DNA of 64,000 nucleotides from assembly GCA_036386415.1 (NCBI GenBank), contig DASVVT010000056.1, forward strand, positions 1-64,000. Direction: 5' to 3'. This DNA comes from DASVVT01 sp036386415 (GTDB lineage: Bacteria > Acidobacteriota > Blastocatellia > Pyrinomonadales > Pyrinomonadaceae). The notes below the pieces were generated by a model that did no database searches, was not told the DNA's origin, and worked only from the letters and a program-made list of their open reading frames with translations. Below are positions 1 through 10,152 of this stretch, one piece after another; positions within the stretch are counted from its first letter, which is position 1; every line of letters begins with the position of its first letter. The translations under genes and the position numbers were made by a program.

Positions 1-77
1 GCACAATGAAACAAGCATCCGAGTCTTGCGCATGAAAGACATGCTGACTCGCGCTTCGGTCGAATGAGTTGTTATGG
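1..77 (-). repeat. Partial attC site at window edge
   Basis: The right part of an integron attC recombination site. The stretch ending GAATGAGTTGTTATGG matches the same arm in the three complete attC sites further right (GAATGAGTTGTTAGGC or GTTAGAT). The left arm is only partly visible, so the true left limit may lie outside the window. The core (GTTATGG) departs from GTTRRRY at the last position, so the site may be weak or decayed. Confidence 0.55.
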
Positions 78-282
78 CGGAGCGCATCATTGCGCCGCGC
101 CGAGCGCCTCTTGATTTTCAATCTGCTGCGTGATAGCTGACGCTCAAACGCCATCTGCTCTCAGCATGGGACAACTCAACTTGCACCGCTTTTCAACCAA
201 CCTCTCGAATTATCCATTCAACGTCTCAATCGCACAATAGAGGAGCGGCGGGAATCAACTGTGAGTCAAGGCGAAGCGCAGA
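78..282 (-). other. Integron cassette without a clear ORF
   Basis: About 205 bp between two attC sites, the size of a very short gene cassette. I see no open frame of useful length on either strand. It could be a non-coding cassette, a cassette with a tiny peptide gene, or a decayed one. Confidence 0.4.
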
Positions 283-389
283 CATAACGCTCGAATTAAC
301 CGGCGCGAGAGCAGGCATTCTATTCACGCCCCAAAGATAGATGATGAAAGTCACGCAAGTCGAGCGTCCGGTTGAATGAGTTGTTAGGC
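283..389 (-). repeat. attC site (cassette 3)
   Basis: A 107-bp imperfect inverted repeat with core-like ends: TAACGCTCGAATTAACCGG on the left and CCGGTTGAATGAGTTGTTAG on the right, closed by GTTAGGC. The unpaired G in the right arm (CCGGTT-G-AAT) marks the strand of the folded site. It shows that the conventional R''-L''-L'-R' order reads on the minus strand, the same direction as the cassette genes. Confidence 0.8.
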
Positions 390-413
390 GGCGTTTTGTC
401 ACTCAAGGTTGAT

Positions 414-686
414 CTATTTTTGGCGTGCTCTAAAACTCCAAGATGGGTATTGATAGAGCGCTATCCCAAGCCCAACTATGAATCCAAGACACGCGCCTGC
501 GAATTCGCCTATGATTAACTCAAAGACAATTCCCGCATCCTTACGAGGGGGAGATTGATTTAGCCAAAACTCACAAATCATAACCCAAGCGAGCGCCCCG
601 AAAATAGCACCATAGGCTAAACCCCTCAACGTAAGCTTTGAACGAGCCCTCTCAGCTTTCTGTTGGGACTCTTTTCTATCCTGCAT
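414..686 (-). CDS. Cassette-encoded small membrane protein
   Basis: A 90-residue protein with a charged N-terminus (residues 1-18) and two hydrophobic segments, about 22-43 and 56-80, so probably a two-pass membrane protein. It fills a gene cassette: the start lies just inside the attC site at 707-809 and the stop lies 24 bp from the attC at 283-389. I do not recognise the family. The charged tails point to a membrane hairpin with both ends in the cytoplasm. Small two-helix proteins are common among cassettes of unknown function. The function here cannot be stated. Confidence 0.6.
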   Translation of the reverse strand: MQDRKESQQKAERARSKLTLRGLAYGAIFGALAWVMICEFWLNQSPPRKDAGIVFELIIGEFAGACLGFIVGLGIALYQYPSWSFRARQK

Positions 687-706
687 CTGACATTACCTCA
701 ACAGAC

Positions 707-809
707 GCCTAACGCCCGAATTAACCGGGCGGGAAGTATCGAACCAAGCATCCGAGTCTCGCGAATGACATGCAAGCTGATTCCGCTCCGGTTGAATGAG
801 TTGTTAGAT
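707..809 (-). repeat. attC site (cassette 2)
   Basis: Ends GCCTAAC (707-713) and GTTAGAT (803-809), matching RYYYAAC and GTTRRRY exactly. The inner arms GAATTAACCGG and CCGGTTGAAT pair with one extra G on the right arm. Length is 103 bp. Its arms are nearly identical to the other two complete sites here, as expected when cassettes are collected by one integrase. Confidence 0.85.
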
Positions 810-856
810 GGCAGCCAATGAGATAGATGCTACGTTAGTGGCCTAGCCACTGAGAT

Positions 857-1105
857 TCATTTATTAGCTAAGCCAAATAGCCCCACAACCCCGGCCCCCA
901 ATATTATCATTCCGATAATCATGATTATGACAGCGGCAAGTGCCACGTTTGTCTCGCGATATATGTTAGAAACCCGTAGCTTGAAGGGGGAGCGCATGAA
1001 GCGCAATACTCTCCTATCGGATATATGAAGCAGCAGCCACCAACTGAAGATAGTTATCGCTCCTCCGATGATGATTAAGCTAATACTGAACAATATAAAA
1101 AGCAT
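857..1105 (-). CDS. Cassette-encoded small membrane protein
   Basis: An 82-residue protein with two strongly hydrophobic segments (about residues 2-26 and 54-78) joined by a basic loop rich in Arg, so a two-pass membrane hairpin. The loop charge suggests that it faces the cytoplasm. It is the only gene of the second cassette, lying between attC sites at 707-809 and 1138-1239 and transcribed on the minus strand away from the intI remnant. The family is not recognised. It shares topology but not sequence with the neighbouring cassette protein at 414-686. Confidence 0.6.
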   Translation of the reverse strand: MLFILFSISLIIIGGAITIFSWWLLLHISDRRVLRFMRSPFKLRVSNIYRETNVALAAVIIMIIGMIILGAGVVGLFGLANK

Positions 1106-1137
1106 TTAACCGAACTCCATCCCGACAGGTGAATGCC

Positions 1138-1239
1138 ATCTAACGCTCGAATTAACCGGGCGCGCATTCAATGCCAGTACGGCCAAGTTGACGATGAAAG
1201 ACAAGCTAACTCGCGCTCCGGTTGAATGAGTTGTTAGGC
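1138..1239 (-). repeat. attC site (cassette 1)
   Basis: Ends ATCTAAC (1138-1144) and GTTAGGC (1233-1239) with the same conserved inner arms as the other attC sites. It is 102 bp long. The stop codon of the DUF4177-like gene lies inside its right end, which is usual for compact cassettes. Confidence 0.85.
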
Positions 1240-1431
1240 GGGGCGTTTCAGAAAAGCAATCACCGAGTCCGCTATCATTCCGCTATTAACAACATAGATG
1301 ACGTTAACCAATTCCCACCCTTCCTTACCTAGATTATTTAACTTTGTATCGAGAAATTCAAAATCAACCTGTCGGTTAAGCCAGCCTTCTTCTTCCAGCT
1401 TGAGCGTTCGATATTCCCATTTCTGTAACAT
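1234..1431 (-). CDS. DUF4177-like small protein (first cassette)
   Basis: From the likely start MLQKWEYRT the product has 65 residues. An upstream in-frame start at 1458 would add nine. The pattern WEYRTLKLEE...LNNLGKEGWELVNV is the signature of the DUF4177 family, small cytoplasmic proteins of unknown role often annotated in cassettes and phage-like regions. It is the cassette nearest the attI-like region, so it would be the best expressed one if a cassette promoter survives. The reading frame runs into the attC site. The family call rests on the N-terminal W-E-Y and central G-W-E-L motifs. No biochemical function is known to me. Confidence 0.65.
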   Translation of the reverse strand: MLQKWEYRTLKLEEEGWLNRQVDFEFLDTKLNNLGKEGWELVNVIYVVNSGMIADSVIAFLKRPA

Positions 1432-1466
1432 TCTTGATTCTCCAATTCGCACCCACATATTACTCC

Positions 1467-1631
1467 GCCTAACTATAATTAGGCCGCGTCGCGCGGTATT
1501 TTACGCGAATTTAAGAGTTTTACCGCGCCGTGCGGTCTAACATATTAAATCTATCACTTTTACCGCGTCCTCATGCAAGAGTCTCTGCATTCCTTCAGGC
1601 TGGTTTATCCTCATCCGCGAGAGGATACCTT
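1467..1631. other. attI-like region with palindromes
   Basis: Lies between the first cassette and the intI remnant, where attI belongs. The cassette junction core GTTAGGC (minus strand) is at 1467-1473. To its right are two GC-rich hairpins, CCGCGTCGCGCGG and CCGCGCCGTGCGG. There are also three related words (TTTTACGCG, TTTTACCGCG, TTTTACCGCG) about 30-45 bp apart, which could be integrase-binding direct repeats. The assignment is positional. attI sites have little sequence conservation between integrons. Confidence 0.5.
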
Positions 1632-1775
1632 ATGTCTGAACAGCCACGACTACTGGAGCAGGTGCGCACTCATATCCTAAGGTGTCATTTAGAGGTAGAA
1701 AATGTCCGCTGGCTTGTGTGCCAGTTGTGTGCCAACTCATCCAAACTAGACAATCTGAGCCCCACTCAGTCATAA
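1632..1775 (+). pseudogene. intI: Truncated integron integrase intI
   Basis: The frame starting MSEQPRLLEQVRTHI resembles the N-terminus of integron tyrosine recombinases, which begin with a P-R-L-L-x-Q-V-R helix followed by a Y/T-E-x-A-Y-V-x-W segment (here LEVENVRWLV). It ends after 47 codons, while intact IntI has about 320-340 residues. All catalytic residues are therefore missing. It is divergent from the cassettes, as in complete integrons. The sequence after the stop does not resume the family. The array can no longer be worked by this gene and would need an integrase in trans. Confidence 0.6.
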
Positions 1776-1837
1776 TACCAAAGTGCATAAGAGCAATAAA
1801 TAGATACTCTTATACACTTAACCGAACATAACAAACA

Positions 1838-1893
1838 GCTCGTTTAAGATTGTGGATCTAGAGGTCATGGGTTCGAGCCCCACTAGCCGCCCA
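1838..1893 (+). tRNA. 3' fragment of tRNA-His (GTG), displaced
   Basis: The fragment begins around the anticodon arm: loop TTGTGGA with anticodon GTG, stem AGA/TCT. It continues through variable loop AGGTC, T-loop TTCGAGC and acceptor strand TAGCCGC, then C and CA, with the discriminator C typical of tRNA-His. No 5' half is present. The T-stem has one A-C mismatch (ATGGG against CCCAC), so it is no longer selected as a tRNA. Such 3' halves are left when an element integrates in the anticodon-to-T-arm part of a tRNA gene. Confidence 0.7.
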
Positions 1894-1907
1894 TTATTAT
1901 CTGAGGA

Positions 1908-1945
1908 ACTTTTGAGGCCACCGGGATGGTGGCCTTCTTCGTTCA
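1908..1945 (+). terminator. Rho-independent terminator after the tRNA fragment
   Basis: The stem GAGGCCACC / GGTGGCCTTC has a short GGGAT loop and is followed by TTCTTCGTTC, a broken T-tract. It sits about 20 bp after the tRNA-His fragment, where the original tRNA terminator would be, so the right-hand flank is probably native chromosome. Confidence 0.7.
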
Positions 1946-1986
1946 ACTTCCAGATTTTCAACGGCTATCACTGAACATCATCAATC

Positions 1987-2877
1987 ATGGAAATATCCAT
2001 CGCTGTTCCAAGAACTTTCAGCTACCGTCGAACGGTCTTAAGCCATGGCTGGTACGGGCTGCTCCCCTTTGAGTTCCATCAGGATGAGTGGAGACTGACC
2101 CGTGTTCTCAATCCGACGGGCAATCAGCCGCTGACTGTCAACATATCGAGTGCGAAGGGCTCTCTACAGGTCAGCTTACAGGGTAGACCCGCCAGGCGTG
2201 TGGTCGCGGGGGTGGTGCGTGACGTGCGGCACATCTTCAGGCTTGACGATGATCTGGAGGAGTTCTACGAAGCGATGGATGGTGTGCCCGGCTTCGCCTG
2301 GATTAAGGACGAGGGGGCAGGCCGCTTGCTCCGCTCGCCGACGGTCTTCGAGGATTTGGTTAAATCCATCTGCACCACAAACTGCTCCTGGGCGCTCACA
2401 GAAAAGATGGTTGCAGGTCTTGTCAACAATCTGGGTCTTGAGTCGAAAGATGGTCGCCGCACATTTCCCACACCGGAGGCGATGGCGTGTGCGCCCCTAC
2501 AGTTTTATCGCGACGAGGTACGCGCAGGCTATCGAGCCCCATATCTGAAGGAGTTGGCAGATCGTGTCGCCTCCGGAGAGTTGAAGGTTGAAGAATGGCT
2601 CACGAGCGAGTTGCCGACCGATGAGCTTAAACGCGAGATGAAGCGCGTTAAGGGAGTCGGCGACTACGCCGCTGAAAATTTGCTGAAGCTCGTCGGGCGT
2701 TACGACTGCCTCGCGCTGGACTCCTGGGTGCGCGCCACATTCGCGCGCACACGCGGGCGTGGACGCACGAGTCCCGATGAAAAGATCGCACGTTACTATG
2801 CGCGCTTTCGCTCATGGCGCGGCCTGGCCCTCTGGTGTGATATGACCCGCGACTGGCTGGAAGAAGAAAGGAAGTAG
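1987..2877 (+). CDS. HhH-GPD DNA glycosylase (AlkA/OGG-like)
   Basis: A 296-residue protein of the helix-hairpin-helix base-excision glycosylase superfamily, which removes damaged bases in the cytoplasm. The hairpin with the Gly-rich turn is VKGVGDYAAENLLKL at about residues 219-233. The catalytic aspartate follows in CLALDSWVR, the position conserved across the superfamily. The segment FEDLVKSICTTNCSWALTEKMV matches the start of the glycosylase core, and the N-terminal 90 residues would be the beta domain of AlkA/OGG enzymes. No C-terminal iron-sulphur cysteines are seen, unlike endonuclease III. No strong ribosome site precedes the ATG. Its TAG stop lies in the first unit of a heptad repeat. 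AlkA-like or 8-oxoguanine specificity cannot be separated by eye. Confidence 0.85.
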   Translation: MEISIAVPRTFSYRRTVLSHGWYGLLPFEFHQDEWRLTRVLNPTGNQPLTVNISSAKGSLQVSLQGRPARRVVAGVVRDVRHIFRLDDDLEEFYEAMDGVPGFAWIKDEGAGRLLRSPTVFEDLVKSICTTNCSWALTEKMVAGLVNNLGLESKDGRRTFPTPEAMACAPLQFYRDEVRAGYRAPYLKELADRVASGELKVEEWLTSELPTDELKREMKRVKGVGDYAAENLLKLVGRYDCLALDSWVRATFARTRGRGRTSPDEKIARYYARFRSWRGLALWCDMTRDWLEEERK

Positions 2878-3028
2878 ACAGTAGTCGGTAGCCAGTAGCC
2901 AGTAGAAATAAAGCAATGTGCCTGCTGCGCGGTCTACGATGCTGTGGAGAATCAGCATTAACAACATCAACCGATTTTCTTTACTACTGTCTACTGTCTA
3001 CTGACTACTGTCTACTGTTTACCGTCTC
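2874..3028. repeat. Heptad inverted repeat, copy 1
   Basis: The left arm (2874-2905) is made of 7-nt units such as AGTAGAC, AGTAGTC and AGTAGCC. The right arm (about 2983-3028) is the complementary series (CTACTGT, CTACTGA). A centre of about 77 bp contains CAACCGATTTTCTTTACTACTG, shared in part with copies near 59.5 and 61.3 kb. The TAG inside each unit provides the stop of the gene on the left (2877) and, from the other strand, of the gene on the right (3005). Confidence 0.85.
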
Positions 3029-4216
3029 CTGTTCTAACAGCGCCTGCGCCTCGGGAAAACTTAATCTTTCGCCCTGCCAGGCATATTCGCTCAGGCCCGC
3101 GACGCCGTTCCAGGTCGGATGATAGCGGTCGTAAATATCCTTCTCCCTCATGAAGCCCCAACTTCCGTCGCGGTTCTGGTGCGACAACAGGTACTCCATG
3201 CCAGCGCGAATGTCCGGATCATCGCTGGTGAGCCCGAAGGCTTTCAGCGAATCCATGAACTCGCCCAGCATGTCTGAATCCTTCCGCCTGATCGCTTCTT
3301 TAAGATTCGCCTTCAGGAAAGCGTACTCCTGCGGCAGCCAGGCGGGCTTAAGCCTGTACATGCTGTAATTGTTCAGCGTGTAGACGATGTGAGTGATGGC
3401 GTAAACCTCGTCATAAAACTCCGTGTTGGCTCCGTTTTCGCTGCCGCGATAAGGGCGCAGGACGGGCAGCCACTTGAGCACGTCCACGTAACGCGCGCCC
3501 AGCCTGACGCCGTAGTGTTCGCCCACGTAAGCCGTAATCAGCGCGTCGTACCAGACATCGTAACGGCTTCTCATCTTCAAAGGTCTCTTGCACACGCGAC
3601 ACGTCTGGCTCCCGCGTATATTCATCGCTTGGCAGTATCCGCATTCATCTGGGACATCCACGGGCGGAGGTTCGTTGACGGGATCGAAGCGCAGGTAATC
3701 CCGCGCCGTAAAACGCGCCGCCGCACGCCGCATCTGCTCCTTGATCTCATCATCGCGCACCCCCAGACTGTCCGCCGCATCGCAACCGAAAGTGTAGTTT
3801 GCGATCATTCCAGCATCGGCGTTTTCCGGCAGCCCTGGGTGATCGCGCCGCCACCGTCGCGCTCGCTCAATCCCCATCCGCTGCGCCATCTCGCGCAAAC
3901 CTGCATCCTGCACGCTCGTCCCGATGGTATAGAAGCACCACAAGTAATCGTGGCCGTACTCGGCGAAGTTTCGTTTATTGAGTGCGGTGCGATAGATGAA
4001 CTTCAACCCCCGCCGGAGCGCACGCGCACGATCAGCCTCCGTAAAGCGCGAGCCTGCCCAGAGCGGGCGGCTGCGATTTCTCTTTTGATAAAGCGCCCTG
4101 ACGGTGTTCAGCGATTCATTGAACCCGGCAGCCCTTTTTAGAGGGAAGGCATATTTAGCCGAAGATATGATAGGAAGAAACGCGGCGAAGACTATTGCCG
4201 TGAGGATTCTTTTCAT
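3005..4216 (-). CDS. Secreted protein with zinc-ribbon-like cysteines and alpha-toroid repeats
   Basis: A 403-residue protein with an N-terminal signal peptide (MKRILTAIVFAAFLPIISSA). Around residues 190-215 it has a C-x2-C-x10-C-x2-C cluster (CGYC...CRVC), a rubredoxin or zinc-ribbon pattern. The C-terminal part has a motif like those of terpene-cyclase/prenyltransferase alpha/alpha toroids (YLLSHQNRDGSWG, then YHPTWNG). I do not recognise the complete architecture and give no enzyme activity. A good ribosome site (AAGGAG) precedes the ATG. The last residues (VNSRQ) and the stop are encoded by the heptad repeat, so the native C-terminus may have been replaced. A metal site in an exported protein is unusual and could be structural. 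Confidence 0.7.
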   Translation of the reverse strand: MKRILTAIVFAAFLPIISSAKYAFPLKRAAGFNESLNTVRALYQKRNRSRPLWAGSRFTEADRARALRRGLKFIYRTALNKRNFAEYGHDYLWCFYTIGTSVQDAGLREMAQRMGIERARRWRRDHPGLPENADAGMIANYTFGCDAADSLGVRDDEIKEQMRRAAARFTARDYLRFDPVNEPPPVDVPDECGYCQAMNIRGSQTCRVCKRPLKMRSRYDVWYDALITAYVGEHYGVRLGARYVDVLKWLPVLRPYRGSENGANTEFYDEVYAITHIVYTLNNYSMYRLKPAWLPQEYAFLKANLKEAIRRKDSDMLGEFMDSLKAFGLTSDDPDIRAGMEYLLSHQNRDGSWGFMREKDIYDRYHPTWNGVAGLSEYAWQGERLSFPEAQALLEQETVNSRQ

Positions 4217-4275
4217 GCGAAGGTGCTCCTTAAATGAAAGCTGTCTGGACGCGGGCAGGGTTTCTGATTTTTGCT

Positions 4276-6879
4276 TTACGTCTGTCTTGATCTATCGCCC
4301 ACTTTCTTCATCAGCCTCTCTACTAACTTCCTCGTCTCGTCTCCGGGCAGCAGTCGTTCTAGAATGGCTACTGACTCTTGCGCAAACAGCAGGGCGAGGT
4401 CATGATGTCCTTCAGCTTCGTGCGCCCTTGCAAGGCCGTTTAACACACTCGCAATCTCATCCTGCCGTCCGACTTCACGCGCTAGATGTAATCCTTTTTC
4501 ATACCACTGTCTTGCCTCTGTCCATTGCTTACGGTCAAGCGCGAGCACGCCTAGATTGCCCAAGCAAATTGCAATCAATGCTTTGTTATCAATTTTCTCT
4601 GCCAGCATCATCGATTCACGGAAATACTGCTCCGCCGCATCGTAGTTTTTGCGTGCGCGCTCTAGTACACCCAAATTGTTAAGCAGATCCGAAACTGCCG
4701 TATCTGTTTTTAGCTCGCGCCAGATCGTCAGCGCTTCCTGATACAGCCGCTCGGCATTGTTATAATCTTTCTGCTGCTTTGCCAGCTTTCCACGCAGGCT
4801 AACGATTACTGCCTCCTCGTATTTGCTCTCACCGCTTGCCCATGCCTTGGCGCAGCGGTCTAACCAAGTCGTTGCCTCGGAGGTGTTCCCTCGGTTGTAA
4901 TAAATCCATGCCGCTTGATATGCACGCTTGCCTGCTTCGCTCCATTCATCTAGCGCGAGTATAGCGTCATACGCGCGTGCGCTCAGTTGTAAGCTCTCAT
5001 GCCATCGCCCTATGTAAAACAGAGGGCCACCTGCGCCACATAGAGCGTCTGCCAGATCGCTTAACCTCCGCGCAGCCTCCTTATCACTTATCTCCTTGCC
5101 CTTCACAATCGCCATTTGCCAAAGCCACTCTGCCGCTGAATCAAGATTCGCCCATTCAGCTTCGAGCAGATTAAATGTTTTGTATTTCTCGCTTCGCCCG
5201 CCGTATCGCTGCGCATAATCAACCCAGTATCCGGCAAAGCGCATTCCGACCTCGCGCGCAATTTGAGCCTCTGCCAGCAGTTCATCGCGCACAAAATTGC
5301 GTGTGAGTGGGTGTAGGGTGTAGCGTTCTTCCCCTGCCAATACATCTACCAGCGAGAGGGCGCTCAAGCGGTCAATTGTCGTCTCCAGCGCGTTGCGGGT
5401 CAGTTCGGCAACTTGCACCCATGCCTCAAACGTGGCGGATGGGGCAAAGAACGAGAGGGCCCGCAGCGCGTTCTCGTCATTCTCGGTCAACTCCCGGCGT
5501 GCCTCTTGAAAAATGAATCTCTGCAAATCAGGATCACGACTGCCGCGCAGCAAGTCCAGCGCACCATTAAATGTCAGCGTCGTGCGCACGCGCATGAGTC
5601 CCAGCATGTGCATCAATGCCAGGGGCGAGCCTTTCGTCTCGTCGTACAACTCCTGCCAGTGTGCTTCGCCTGCGCGCCGCAGTTTGTCCGCCAGTTGTGG
5701 GGCACGTGCCATTTCGCTTTCGATGATGGCGCGCGCGGCCTCCCATTCCAATTGTTCCAGCCGCAGCCAGACCGCGCCTTCGCCGCCGCGCCGCCGGCTC
5801 GTGATGATCGCCTTGCAGCCCTGTGGCAGCTCTCGCAGGAAACCCGCCAGCGCCTCCTGATCCTCTTTCGTAAGCGTTTCCAGATTGTCGTAGATGAGCA
5901 AGGCGCGCGTCCCACGTAGCGCATCTAACAGGGCGCGTCGTTTATCATCGCCCGCTAATTTTGTAATCCCTGCTTGTCCCGACACGCGCGCGGTCTCGTT
6001 CAAAAATTCGTCGAGCGTGCGCGCGGTAGGTGTCAATTCGCGGATACCTATCGGATCAAGGATATTCTGTTTGGCAGTCACAAAGATGAACGCGTCGAAA
6101 GAGCCTTTCTCTTTGCAGCGATACGCCGCTTCGACCGCGAGCGCAGTCTTACCGATGCCGCCGATACCGTCCAGCAGAATGCCCCACGTGCGATCTTCTG
6201 GACTAAGCGCGCGCAGCACAATGTCCATCTCCCTGTCGCGTCCAAAGAACGGTGCGCGGCGCGGAAGATTATCGGGTATGCTGGGCGCAAAGGTCTGAAG
6301 GACTTCAGGCGAGACGGGCTTACCGCTGAGATGTTCGTCGTATTCGAGCAGGAGCTTTTGCAGGTTGTCGAGCAGCAGTTTCTCGAATGATTCGGTGGTA
6401 TCGAATGATTGAAACAGACCCGGATGCTCGCCCTTGACGGCGTCGAACTGGGCGAAGAATTCCTGTACGCGCTTGAATTGATCGGGGTCGAGTGCGTCCA
6501 CTGGGACGTTGCGGGTGCAGCGATAGATCATGATGCGTGGCTTCTGGTATTGCTGCCACAGGCGATAGGCGGTGTTGAACTCCTCTTCCGTGCCCGCGAG
6601 GTATTCTTTCTGCGTTTGCGGGTCGCGGCCTGCGGGAGGAGTGCCGAAACGATGCCAGAGGATGCCGATGAAGACGTCCCACGAGGTGGGCTGGAGTTGG
6701 TCGAAGATGACCTGTTGGGGGCGTCCCATGTCGGGCACGACCGCGCGCCAGTCTTCTACTTTGAGCACGATGCCGAGATTGTCGGCGAGTGGCTCTAGCA
6801 TCGAAGCGACCGTTTCGACCTTGGCGCGCTCAGGAGCCGTGTCTGAGGGCGACGCGGCAAAGATTCGTAGTTTCTTCAT
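4276..6879 (-). CDS. STAND ATPase: DUF4062, NB-ARC-like, TPR
   Basis: An 867-residue cytoplasmic protein in three parts. Residues 1-95 are DUF4062 (KLRIFAASPSDTAPER..., then WDVFIGILWHRFGTPP), a domain related to TIR/SEFIR-type modules. About 215-560 is a signal-transduction ATPase with Walker A GIGGIGKTALA near residue 245, Walker B ALLIYDNLETL, and an ITSRRR sensor motif. From about 590 to 860 come tetratricopeptide repeats (for example NNLGVLERARKNYDAAEQYF). This order is that of NLR-like proteins in which TPRs sense a ligand and the N-terminal domain acts. Such proteins are frequent in bacterial defence and signalling. The ligand is unknown. It is a single gene with a GAGGT ribosome site, and its neighbours are unrelated. 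Confidence 0.85.
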   Translation of the reverse strand: MKKLRIFAASPSDTAPERAKVETVASMLEPLADNLGIVLKVEDWRAVVPDMGRPQQVIFDQLQPTSWDVFIGILWHRFGTPPAGRDPQTQKEYLAGTEEEFNTAYRLWQQYQKPRIMIYRCTRNVPVDALDPDQFKRVQEFFAQFDAVKGEHPGLFQSFDTTESFEKLLLDNLQKLLLEYDEHLSGKPVSPEVLQTFAPSIPDNLPRRAPFFGRDREMDIVLRALSPEDRTWGILLDGIGGIGKTALAVEAAYRCKEKGSFDAFIFVTAKQNILDPIGIRELTPTARTLDEFLNETARVSGQAGITKLAGDDKRRALLDALRGTRALLIYDNLETLTKEDQEALAGFLRELPQGCKAIITSRRRGGEGAVWLRLEQLEWEAARAIIESEMARAPQLADKLRRAGEAHWQELYDETKGSPLALMHMLGLMRVRTTLTFNGALDLLRGSRDPDLQRFIFQEARRELTENDENALRALSFFAPSATFEAWVQVAELTRNALETTIDRLSALSLVDVLAGEERYTLHPLTRNFVRDELLAEAQIAREVGMRFAGYWVDYAQRYGGRSEKYKTFNLLEAEWANLDSAAEWLWQMAIVKGKEISDKEAARRLSDLADALCGAGGPLFYIGRWHESLQLSARAYDAILALDEWSEAGKRAYQAAWIYYNRGNTSEATTWLDRCAKAWASGESKYEEAVIVSLRGKLAKQQKDYNNAERLYQEALTIWRELKTDTAVSDLLNNLGVLERARKNYDAAEQYFRESMMLAEKIDNKALIAICLGNLGVLALDRKQWTEARQWYEKGLHLAREVGRQDEIASVLNGLARAHEAEGHHDLALLFAQESVAILERLLPGDETRKLVERLMKKVGDRSRQT

Positions 6880-7049
6880 CGTTCTACCTCGCGTCCCGTA
6901 CCTGTTGGCGTTTATCTCAAAGGCGCTGGTGGCAAAGACCCAACTGAGGAGTCGGGCAATGATGACAACCCGTGAAGGCCAATCAACAAGTGCGCCCTTA
7001 AAATATCAGGGAATGGCGTGCGGTGGGTAGTCTAATCCCTGGTCAGGGA

Positions 7050-9833
<2,784 letters not shown>

Positions 9834-10152
9834 TTGTCTCTATCTTACGCTACATCCAGCCCCGTGGTTTCGTGTAAATCTGCGAAGTGACGCTGGCGTG
9901 CAGCCGGAGGTCGATTTCGTCGTCCAAAGACACTATAGCGATATGCAGTTGAGTTCGATTTAAAGATTAAAACTCACCACAGAGACGCAGAGAACGCAGA
10001 GACGGCACAGAGAGTTGAATCAGATTCCAGCCTCTGTGCCCCCTCCGTGTCCTCTGTGTCTCTGTGGTGAATGCTTTTTGGTCGCAGTCCATAATATCGG
10101 ATTCAATTGCTCGATCAGAAGAGAATCCCGATGGTCTTTCGGCACGCCACCG
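9834..10152. other. Gene-free gap holding an inverted repeat
   Basis: About 320 bp between the kinase start and the stop of the next gene. Its only visible structure is the inverted repeat at 9974-10071, described separately. The kinase promoter should lie in 9834-9970, but I cannot pick a convincing -35/-10 pair there. Confidence 0.5.
9974..10071. repeat. CACAGAG-type inverted repeat
   Basis: Left arm TCACCACAGAGACGCAGAG, continued by more GCAGAG words. The right arm is the complement, ending CTCTGTGTCTCTGTGGTGA. The arms are low-complexity and about 40 bp each. Related elements occur near 13.2, 15.8, 23.0 and 54.2 kb in this window, always between genes. Confidence 0.8.

Noticed and set aside
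1838..1893. Complete tRNA-His gene
   Set aside because: No 5' half and no pairing partner for the acceptor strand upstream; the T-stem also has a mismatch.
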